Positions 1-5,242 of a stretch of 5,274 bases of DNA are shown in pieces. Made by a program: the position numbers and the translations under genes. Position 1 is the stretch's first letter. Every line of letters starts with the position of its first letter. A model generated the notes under the pieces. The model was not told the DNA's origin, ran no database searches, and saw nothing but the letters and a program-made list of their open reading frames with translations. This DNA comes from Gammaproteobacteria bacterium (lineage in GTDB: Bacteria > Pseudomonadota > Gammaproteobacteria > UBA9214): contig DAOVYA010000138.1 in NCBI GenBank assembly GCA_030635865.1, positions 1 through 5,274 of the forward strand. The letters run 5' to 3'.

Positions 1-254
1 ATTTCAAAACTTACATAATGATAGTCCGGGTGCGAACCCGCATTGAACAGGGTACAGGCAGTACATTGGCCGCAGGGCAATGCGCCCTCCACTGGTTGCT
101 CACAGAGCAACAAGTGGGCCAGGAAATCGGCAAAAATGGCCTTGCCCATACCTGGCTGACCGGTCAGCAACAGGGCATGCGGAAGCCGTCCTTGCCTGAC
201 AAGGGCGGCTACTGATTGCCGGTAGGGTTCCAGCCACGGGTAATCCATGAACAT
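1..254 (-). CDS. holB: DNA polymerase III delta-prime subunit, N-terminal part (cut by window edge)
   Basis: The delta-prime subunit is part of the cytoplasmic clamp-loader complex that places the sliding clamp on DNA. Only the first 84 codons are present. The translation opens with a YPWL..Y segment, then GRLPHALLL, a P-loop-like GQPGMGK at residues 32-38, LLCEQP, and a zinc-type cysteine set (C51, C61, C64, C67) followed by AGSHPDY. This order matches my recollection of E. coli HolB closely (YPWL, HALL, PGMG, LLCQQP, CGHC, AGTHPDY). E. coli delta-prime has a degenerate P-loop; here GxxGxGK is intact, but the next residue is Ala rather than Thr or Ser. Two ATG codons compete, at 254 and 248; the second gives an N-terminus nearer to E. 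coli HolB, and neither has a strong Shine-Dalgarno sequence. An in-frame stop at 288-290 bounds the start. The identity is secure; the exact start is not. Confidence 0.94.
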   Translation of the reverse strand, partial: MFMDYPWLEPYRQSVAALVRQGRLPHALLLTGQPGMGKAIFADFLAHLLLCEQPVEGALPCGQCTACTLFNAGSHPDYHYVSFE

Positions 255-286
255 GATTATCTGCTTATGCGGGACTGACTGTTGTG

Positions 287-292
287 ATTATA
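287..292 (-). promoter_or_regulatory. Possible -10 box ahead of holB
   Basis: The minus strand reads a perfect TATAAT here, 32 bases before the ATG at 254. That would give a leader of about 26 nt. No good -35 hexamer is visible at 16-18 bp spacing and there is no TG extension, so this could be a chance match in a short AT-rich stretch. Confidence 0.3.
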
Positions 293-322
293 TAATGGAT
301 CACGCGTTTACCGATACACCAC

Positions 323-336
323 CCGGATTTGTCCGG
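323..336 (-). other. Small hairpin just after the porin stop
   Basis: CCGGA, a 4-nt loop and TCCGG form a perfect 5-bp stem about 10 nt after the porin stop codon. No T-tract follows on the minus strand, so it is not a convincing intrinsic terminator. It may protect the 3' end of the porin mRNA or help a factor-dependent stop. The rest of the 255-345 gap shows nothing else beyond the possible holB -10 box. Confidence 0.35.
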
Positions 337-345
337 AAGTCACTG

Positions 346-1947
346 CTACTGCATTACTACACGGTTAAACAACAGCGTTAGCTGGATTCCAAGACGCTGC
401 TCAACCCCGTCCAGTATCGCATTACCATTTATTCGATTTGCACCCGTCCGGTTGTCTGCCCCTACATCTCTCCACTGGTAGGTTAAGTTCAGCCTTGCAT
501 TTTTGTGAAAGAAATATTCACCGGCCAGTGTCCATATCCTCCAGTTCGCCTCGCGCTGTTTATTCCCCTTGTTACGATCATATTCATCATAGCGGACATT
601 CAGCGTCGTCCTGTTTTCCAGTCCGAGGTGCTGATGAATATCGTAACCAAGATCCACATACCAGCCCTGGTTTCGACCGTCCGTGTCATGGCGGATGCTC
701 TGAAAACCGCCATAGGCGTCATTGACCTGCGCTGACGGAAACTGGGCCCCGTCAAATATCAGCCCGTCCACCCTTGAAAACTCGGCTTCAAAGCGGATCT
801 GTCCAAGATCCGCAAAGGGTTTATCAAAGTATTCTACTCCCACACCCCAGTAACGCTGCTCAATATCCCTGTCAAAACCGTTCTTTACTACGCGCGTGCC
901 AGGACTCGCCGGCCCGATCAGGGTCCCGGTATTTACATCCACCGGACTTGCCGGGTTATAGTCACCGCCGCTGATGCTCAGATCATCCACGCCATTTCCG
1001 TCGATGTCAGGATTAAAACGGATATCCCCTTGCTGAAAGAAACCATATAGCATGGCATCATGTCGCCGTGGCCCGCGTGTATCATCAAAAAGTTTCCCGA
1101 ATGACAACCACAAGTATTTGCGATAGTTATCGTCACGGTTGAATTCGCCGAGTGTAGTGCCATTGCCCAGCGCCATCGCGTAAGTAAACTCCCATGGACC
1201 ACCCGTCGCTGCCGGGAACTCGGCCCAGTCAAATACCTCGATGCCGATATCTCTGGCTCCATTGCCATTTACAGACTCGGGAAAATTGAAGCGCCCGTTA
1301 TCACTGGCTGTGCGCCGTATCGCATTCTGGAAAGTCATCTCCGGCATAAAAATATGCACACGTCGCCCGGGAGTTGAATGAGAAAGCGCTTCGGAAGTAT
1401 GTGAAAACAGGAACTGGCCTGCACGTACTCGCGCGCCAAGATTGGCAAGTCCGTTCGTGTCTTTACCCCTGGAAAAATGATTCAGGGTGACAGACGCGTC
1501 CAGTACCCTCACCACATTGCCATCACGCCTGATCCCGTTGTGACCCATCTCGGTCAACACGAAATAATCGATATCCTTGCTTACCGGCAACAGGGTGCCA
1601 CGTGCCCCAAGCCTTGCACGGCGCAAAAAGAAATCGCTGTCCCGTTTGCGGTCCGGGGCAATCGTACCCGGAACCTGCCTGTCTCCATTCACATTCGGAC
1701 CGGTATTGCCAGCCACCGTGTCACCGGCGAGCGGGCCCACTGCGCCTTTTATTGGATCGTTGTATTCCTTCACATAGGTAGGCTGAACGAAGCCGAAGAG
1801 TTTTATCGTGTGCGGGGTAGCGCCTGGCTCTGTTCCACGCAGCTTGAACCAGTTAGCTGCATACGCAGGAACGCTGAACACCTGCATGACCAACATACAA
1901 ACGACAATTAGCATCAATCTTCGGGATTGCAACTGCATAAATATCAT
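346..1947 (-). CDS. Outer-membrane porin of the phosphate-selective OprO/OprP type
   Basis: This is a predicted trimeric-type beta-barrel porin, likely passing small anions across the outer membrane; phosphate is the family's classical substrate, but specificity cannot be read here. Residues about 8-30 form a signal peptide ending VPAYA, with cleavage near residue 30. The family hallmark FFLRRARLGARGTL is at about 106-119, followed by alternating aromatic/polar strands and a C-terminal run of strands (for example LNVRYDEYD, LAGEYFF, LNLTYQWR). The last strand is LGIQLTLLF at 519-527 with a 6-residue tail, so the protein does not end in the usual terminal Phe. The length of 533 is somewhat above the roughly 400-450 usual for the family, partly from Gly/Asp/Asn-rich inserts at about 64-100 and 310-355. 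One insert holds a DxDxNGxxD motif (314-322). ATG codons at 1947 and 1938 are both possible and neither has a clear Shine-Dalgarno sequence; an in-frame stop lies at 1975-1977. Confidence 0.88.
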   Translation of the reverse strand: MIFMQLQSRRLMLIVVCMLVMQVFSVPAYAANWFKLRGTEPGATPHTIKLFGFVQPTYVKEYNDPIKGAVGPLAGDTVAGNTGPNVNGDRQVPGTIAPDRKRDSDFFLRRARLGARGTLLPVSKDIDYFVLTEMGHNGIRRDGNVVRVLDASVTLNHFSRGKDTNGLANLGARVRAGQFLFSHTSEALSHSTPGRRVHIFMPEMTFQNAIRRTASDNGRFNFPESVNGNGARDIGIEVFDWAEFPAATGGPWEFTYAMALGNGTTLGEFNRDDNYRKYLWLSFGKLFDDTRGPRRHDAMLYGFFQQGDIRFNPDIDGNGVDDLSISGGDYNPASPVDVNTGTLIGPASPGTRVVKNGFDRDIEQRYWGVGVEYFDKPFADLGQIRFEAEFSRVDGLIFDGAQFPSAQVNDAYGGFQSIRHDTDGRNQGWYVDLGYDIHQHLGLENRTTLNVRYDEYDRNKGNKQREANWRIWTLAGEYFFHKNARLNLTYQWRDVGADNRTGANRINGNAILDGVEQRLGIQLTLLFNRVVMQ

Positions 1948-2027
1948 GTTCGTGACGTTGTAACAGGCGTTTTTCTATTTCCAGGGTTTGTTGGAGCATT
2001 CTGCCAGAAAGTCCCGGCCTTCGGAGT

Positions 2028-2044
2028 GCCCCGATATTTTCGGG
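2028..2044 (-). other. Hairpin at the start of the porin leader
   Basis: The minus strand reads CCCGA, a 5-nt AAATA-type loop and TCGGG, a compact 5-bp stem. It would lie at the 5' end of a transcript from the candidate promoter just upstream. It may stabilise the mRNA. It fits no riboswitch consensus I know. Confidence 0.35.
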
Positions 2045-2045
2045 A

Positions 2046-2074
2046 AGCATACGCCGGGGACATCAACGAATCAA
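2046..2074 (-). promoter_or_regulatory. Candidate sigma-70 promoter of the porin gene
   Basis: On the minus strand a -35 TTGATT (2069-2074) and a -10 TATGCT (2046-2051) are separated by exactly 17 bp. Each hexamer matches the consensus at 4 of 6 positions. Transcription would start near 2039, giving a leader of about 90 nt before the porin ATG. The start of that leader can fold into a hairpin (CCCGA, AAATA loop, TCGGG). Confidence 0.5.
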
Positions 2075-2121
2075 TATATTAATCAGTAAGATACCAAGAT
2101 GTCCGTTGTGTAATGCGTAGT

Positions 2122-2159
2122 ATTTTGCAAAACCGCGCAGGGCTTATCCCTGCAAAAAT
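2122..2159. repeat. Nested inverted repeat, possible weak terminator
   Basis: GCAGGG (2137-2142) and CCCTGC (2148-2153) form a perfect 6-bp stem with a 5-nt loop. Around it, ATTTTGC (2122-2128) can pair with GCAAAAAT (2152-2159), one base bulged, as an alternative fold. On the minus strand the inner stem is followed four bases later by TTTT, so it could act as a weak intrinsic terminator for transcription from the 2326-3564 gene. The near-perfect palindrome ATCCTGCAGGAT (2158-2169) lies beside it. Confidence 0.4.
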
Positions 2160-2192
2160 CCTGCAGGATGCTATCGGCAGCAAGGGAGATAA

Positions 2193-2266
2193 CCGGAGTC
2201 GGGGGGGGCACGCCCCTCATGGGCCGGGGTGCAGGGCCAGGATCAGCCTTCCCCGCCCTCCTCCGG
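2193..2266. repeat. GC-rich structured block with an eight-G run
   Basis: CCGGAG (2193-2198) pairs with CTCCGG (2261-2266). Just inside, a run of eight G (2201-2208) can pair with CCCCGCCC (2251-2258) with one mismatch. GGGGCACGCCCC (2205-2216) and a GGCC pair can form smaller internal hairpins. The block is far more GC-rich than the flanking intergenic DNA. Its neighbour GTCACT-GGC-AGTAAC (2289-2303) is another short hairpin. I find no convincing open reading frame in it on either strand. It could be a structured RNA, a dispersed palindromic repeat or a small non-autonomous mobile element; the sequence alone does not decide. Confidence 0.5.
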
Positions 2267-2307
2267 GTCTGGAGTCATTTTGGGACTTGTCACTGGCAGT
2301 AACGGGA

Positions 2308-2313
2308 ATTATA
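2308..2313 (-). promoter_or_regulatory. Perfect -10 hexamer after the isomerase-DsbA gene
   Basis: The minus strand reads TATAAT about 13 nt downstream of the 2326-3564 stop codon. A transcript begun here would start near 2301 and run straight through the GC-rich structured block. No good -35 lies at 17 bp, so it is only suggestive. Confidence 0.25.
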
Positions 2314-2325
2314 GCCAGATGTTTA

Positions 2326-3564
2326 TTATTTTAGCGTGGCACGCTCTTTATTAACCAGGTACTCCACCACCGCCAACATCTCTGTTAGCCCGCCTGCCCG
2401 CATGCGCTCAACACGGTATTTGCCGTTGACGATGATTTCGGGCACTCCGGCAGGCTTGTAAAGACGTATGCGCTCTTCGGCATGATTGGCCCGGGTCTCT
2501 ACACTGGTAGAATTAAAGGTCTCGGTAAAAGCCTTTCTTTCAACGCCATGCTGCGCGAAAAAATCCGCCAAATCACTTTCATTGCGGATACTTTCATGTT
2601 TAATCACGATTGCGGTAAACAGGGGAAGATGTATTTTTTCTGCCACCTTGAGTTCATCGGCAGTATAAAATGCCTTTGCATACAGGTTCATCGACTTACT
2701 CCATACTGCCGGGAAAAACCAGAAGTCGACGTCATCAGCCTGCTGTTTACCCCATTGCTTGATCAAGGGCTCAAATTCATAACAATGGGAGCAGCCGTAC
2801 GAGAACAGTTCCACCACCTCGACCTTGCTGCTGTCACGGGTGGGGACCGGCCTCTCCAGCACCACATAATGCTCACCTGCAACAAAAGCATCCTGTTCCT
2901 GTTTGTCTGCATCAGCTGTCTCATCCGGTGCTGCTGCTTCTTTAACCGGCGCAGCAGCCTTTTTATCGTCCTCGGCTGGATCCGCCTCGGCCTTGCGCTT
3001 GACAGAGATCAGAACAATGTCCTCTTTTGGAACATTTTTACTGCGACCCACTGTCGTCGTCTCCACCACGGAGATCTTGTCAATAACGTCCATGCCCTTG
3101 CTGATTGTGCCAAACACTGTGTAGCCGGGCTGGTGGTCGGATATATAGTCGAGACTGCGGTTGTGCGACAGGTTGATATAAAACTGGGACGTAGCCGTAT
3201 CCGGGTGCGTCCTGCGCGCCATGGAAATCGTCCCTCTTAAATTTTTCAGTCGGTTGCTTGACTCATTCTTGACAGGCTTACGGGGTTCCTTGTATTTCAT
3301 TCCCGACTCGAAGCCGCCGCCCTGGATGATAAAGTCAGGTATAGCGCGATGAAAAATAGTGTTGTCGTAGAAGCCCTCATCAACATAGGCGAGGAAATTG
3401 GCGACAGTAGGCGGCGCCTTGTCAGGATAAAGTTCCAGGGTAAAAGAACCCTTGCTTGTCTCGAAAACCACCTCTGGATTTGTATTGGCAGCGGCCTGTG
3501 TGACAAGCAGCCCCTGCAGGAAAACCAGCGTTAAAAGGAAGAATGTTGGTCGTATGAATTTCAT
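2326..3564 (-). CDS. Periplasmic fusion: cyclophilin-type prolyl isomerase + DsbA-like thiol oxidoreductase
   Basis: The protein joins two periplasmic folding catalysts. Residues 1-26 are a signal peptide ending TQAAA. Residues about 29-190 are a PpiA-like cyclophilin: FHRAIPDFIIQGG (71-83) contains the expected catalytic Arg (R73), Phe (F78) and Gln (Q81), followed by GTISMAR (111-117) and TSQFYIN (125-131). A charged Ala/Pro/Glu/Lys linker spans about 190-228. Residues about 229-412 are DsbA-like: FSYGCSHCYEFEP carries the redox pair C258/C261, and GVP (373-375) is the cis-proline loop, 117 residues after C258, close to the spacing in E. coli DsbA. The dipeptide between the cysteines is Ser-His rather than the classical Pro-His. 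Each half has about the length of the stand-alone protein, so both may be active. The ATG at 3564 has an AGGAG 11 nt upstream. The domains are clear; the joint function is inferred. Confidence 0.93.
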   Translation of the reverse strand: MKFIRPTFFLLTLVFLQGLLVTQAAANTNPEVVFETSKGSFTLELYPDKAPPTVANFLAYVDEGFYDNTIFHRAIPDFIIQGGGFESGMKYKEPRKPVKNESSNRLKNLRGTISMARRTHPDTATSQFYINLSHNRSLDYISDHQPGYTVFGTISKGMDVIDKISVVETTTVGRSKNVPKEDIVLISVKRKAEADPAEDDKKAAAPVKEAAAPDETADADKQEQDAFVAGEHYVVLERPVPTRDSSKVEVVELFSYGCSHCYEFEPLIKQWGKQQADDVDFWFFPAVWSKSMNLYAKAFYTADELKVAEKIHLPLFTAIVIKHESIRNESDLADFFAQHGVERKAFTETFNSTSVETRANHAEERIRLYKPAGVPEIIVNGKYRVERMRAGGLTEMLAVVEYLVNKERATLK

Positions 3565-3575
3565 TATCTTTACCG

Positions 3576-3580
3576 CTCCT
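3576..3580 (-). promoter_or_regulatory. Ribosome binding site of the isomerase-DsbA gene
   Basis: AGGAG on the minus strand, 11 nt before the ATG at 3564. The spacing is slightly long but the match is strong, and it supports this start, which also gives an intact signal peptide. Confidence 0.65.
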
Positions 3581-3608
3581 ACCCTATTATCTTTTGTCTG
3601 ATAATTAG

Positions 3609-3638
3609 TAAATATATGAATGATAAATATATGAATGA
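3609..3638. repeat. Perfect 15-bp tandem direct repeat upstream of the isomerase-DsbA gene
   Basis: The unit TAAATATATGAATGA occurs twice with no gap (3609-3623 and 3624-3638). It lies 45-74 bp before the ATG at 3564, inside or next to the likely promoter, and each copy contains a TATATT -10-like string on the minus strand. It may be a pair of regulator sites or a slipped duplication that doubled a -10 region. No clear -35 is seen at standard spacing. Confidence 0.7.
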
Positions 3639-3670
3639 AAGATTCCGGTTTTATTGCATTAAGACATAAT

Positions 3671-3685
3671 CATTTGTAACAAATG
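3671..3685. promoter_or_regulatory. Perfect 6-3-6 palindrome, candidate operator
   Basis: CATTTG-TAA-CAAATG is a perfect inverted repeat in AT-rich DNA 107 bp upstream of the isomerase-DsbA start. Its size and symmetry suit a dimeric transcription factor. It is unlikely to be a terminator because the stem is AT-rich and no T-tract follows. The regulator cannot be named. Confidence 0.4.
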
Positions 3686-3767
3686 CGCAAAGAAAAGAAA
3701 CAGCCTTAACAGCTTTCTTCGACAGCGTCAGGGAAACAAGGTTCAGCCGGCAGGTCCAGGACAATAT

Positions 3768-5129
3768 TTACCTTGCCGCCACATTGACAGACACTGTCTG
3801 TTTCTTGCCCGACTTGAAAGTCAGGGTCATATCGACCGTCTGTCCGACAGTAAGATGCTCTTTCGGCCCCATCAGCATCAGGTGCCTGCCGCCAGGCTCA
3901 AACCCGATCTGACCACCGGACGGAATCACCATATCGGTCACTTCATGCATTTCCATCAGGCCATCAACAGTGACCATTTCATGCACCTCGATGCTCTTGT
4001 ACGCATCACTCTCGACCTTGACCAGCGCGAGATCCCCGGGGCCCACGTTCACCAGTGTCATGTACCCGGCATTCACCGTTGCAGCGGAATGCGCTTCCCG
4101 CACCCAGGCATTCATGATCGCGACCACGTCACCTTCCGCTTTGACCTGGCTGGCCGCTGAAGCAGCTTTCGCAGGCGGCTCGATACTGTCCAGCGTCTCT
4201 TCTCCCATGATCCTGCTGGTTTCGTCTTCCAGGTAATCAAGTAGAGTCAGCGCTTCTTCCTTGTTCAAGCGCATATTGGGCATGGCCAGCCTGTTGTACT
4301 GCTCGTAGAGCGCCATCGCAATGGGATCTTTCTTGTTCAACATCTGGTCCGGCGCCTTCAGCCAGTCAAGCAGCCATTGCGGTTCCCGCTTCCGTGTGAC
4401 TCCGAGCAGGTCCGGCCCAAGCGCCCCTACCAGCTCATTGCCGGTGACTGTGTGACAGGTGGCACAACGGGTGCGGAATATCGATTCCCCCCGAGAAAGA
4501 TTGCGCAGTTCGGGTGCATTCGAATAGTCATCACCCTTTTGTGCTGTCTTCCAGCCCGACAGCCAGTTGCCGAGCTGGTCGGCCAGCACATAGGGATTTT
4601 CAAACGGTGATCGTTTCATCCAGCGGCCCGTGGCCTGGTTGCCGATGATCATACTGACATTGTGATTATTTGAATCTTCCGACTGTATTTCCGGGATATA
4701 CAGGCCAAGCTTTTTGCGCAGCTTTACAATGTCCTCGTTCTTGCCGGTCAAAAAAGTCCAGTTTGCCTTGAACCGCTTCCGGTACTCGCTGAGCACCTCC
4801 GGGGTGTCGTTCTTCGGATCGATACTGATGGAGTAGAAGAACACATCCTTGCCTACCCTGTCTCCCATAATATTCTGCACCCGGACGAGTTGTGCCGTCT
4901 CCAGAGGACAGGTATCAGGGCAATGGGTATAGATGAAATTGATCGCGACGATCTTGTCCTTGATCAGATCGTCAAAGAAACGAACGGCCTTGCCGTCGTG
5001 GGTGGTCAATGGAACATTGGGGAAATAGTTCGCGCCCCAGGGCGAGGCCGCGCTGAAGGCAGGGATATAGCTGGTTATAAACAAGGCGATAGCCGCCATC
5101 CAAATATTCTTGCGCATAATTGTTCTCAT
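3768..5129 (-). CDS. Secreted triple fusion: Sco/SenC copper chaperone + cytochrome c + PCuAC copper chaperone
   Basis: Three copper/heme modules occupy one exported chain. Residues about 7-28 are a signal peptide ending AFSAA; no lipobox Cys is present. Residues about 30-195 are an Sco domain: CPDTC gives the copper/redox cysteines C70 and C74, and H156 in NNHNVSMIIG is the expected third ligand. Residues about 208-302 are a class I cytochrome c: CATCH (222-226) attaches heme and AMPNM supplies the likely Met ligand, M283. After a linker (about 305-333), residues about 335-453 are a PCuAC domain whose ligands fit H-x10-M-x21-H-x-M exactly: H383, M394, H416, M418. Sco and PCuAC proteins normally cooperate in copper loading of the CuA centre of cytochrome c oxidase; nitrous oxide reductase is another possible client. 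The ATG at 5129 has AAGGA 7 nt upstream. The domain calls are firm; client and electron path are inferred. Confidence 0.95.
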   Translation of the reverse strand: MRTIMRKNIWMAAIALFITSYIPAFSAASPWGANYFPNVPLTTHDGKAVRFFDDLIKDKIVAINFIYTHCPDTCPLETAQLVRVQNIMGDRVGKDVFFYSISIDPKNDTPEVLSEYRKRFKANWTFLTGKNEDIVKLRKKLGLYIPEIQSEDSNNHNVSMIIGNQATGRWMKRSPFENPYVLADQLGNWLSGWKTAQKGDDYSNAPELRNLSRGESIFRTRCATCHTVTGNELVGALGPDLLGVTRKREPQWLLDWLKAPDQMLNKKDPIAMALYEQYNRLAMPNMRLNKEEALTLLDYLEDETSRIMGEETLDSIEPPAKAASAASQVKAEGDVVAIMNAWVREAHSAATVNAGYMTLVNVGPGDLALVKVESDAYKSIEVHEMVTVDGLMEMHEVTDMVIPSGGQIGFEPGGRHLMLMGPKEHLTVGQTVDMTLTFKSGKKQTVSVNVAAR

Positions 5130-5136
5130 TACAAAA

Positions 5137-5141
5137 TCCTT
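5137..5141 (-). promoter_or_regulatory. Ribosome binding site of the Sco fusion gene
   Basis: AAGGA on the minus strand, 7 nt before the ATG at 5129. This favours that start over the in-frame ATG four codons later. Confidence 0.7.
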
Positions 5142-5146
5142 GCATC

Positions 5147-5155
5147 ATTCTAGCA
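5147..5155 (-). promoter_or_regulatory. Possible extended -10 promoter of the Sco fusion gene
   Basis: The minus strand reads TGC-TAGAAT, an extended -10 with 5 of 6 consensus bases, and no good -35, as is usual for this class. The predicted start near 5140 would leave a leader of only about 11 nt and would trim the ribosome binding site, which weakens the call. The rest of the 5156-5200 stretch shows nothing clear. Confidence 0.35.
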
Positions 5156-5200
5156 AAGTTCTAATAAGGTTTTCCCTGTTCTCCGAAAGCTTTCTTAAAG

Positions 5201-5242
5201 CAAAAAAAAGTCCGCGGTGAGCGTTTTCTGCTCACCGCGGAC
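5201..5242 (-). terminator. Strong intrinsic terminator of an upstream gene outside the window
   Basis: GTCCGCGGTGAGC (5210-5222) and GCTCACCGCGGAC (5230-5242) form a perfect 13-bp GC-rich stem with a 7-nt loop. On the minus strand it is followed at once by eight T (5202-5209). It lies upstream of the Sco fusion gene in the same direction, so it must end a minus-strand gene beyond 5274 and leaves the Sco gene needing its own promoter. Confidence 0.9.

Noticed and set aside
1477..1911. A 144-codon plus-strand open frame
   Set aside because: It is antisense to the N-terminal part of the porin, and no family features are visible.
1853..2050. A 65-codon minus-strand frame overlapping the porin start
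   Set aside because: Its start codon falls inside the candidate porin promoter -10 box and it overlaps the signal-peptide region of the porin in another frame; no domain is seen.
1981..2325. A cobalamin, TPP, FMN, glycine or fluoride riboswitch in the porin leader or intergenic gap
   Set aside because: I compared the sequence by eye with the conserved boxes of these classes and found no full set; short matches such as AGCCAG are not enough.
2113..2334. A 73-codon plus-strand open frame across the intergenic block
   Set aside because: It runs through the GC-rich palindromic block, has no recognisable motif, and its composition follows the repeats rather than a protein.
2482..3240. A 252-codon open frame on the plus strand
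   Set aside because: It lies wholly antisense to the well-supported isomerase-DsbA gene, shows no recognisable domain and is explained as a shadow of that gene's codon pattern.
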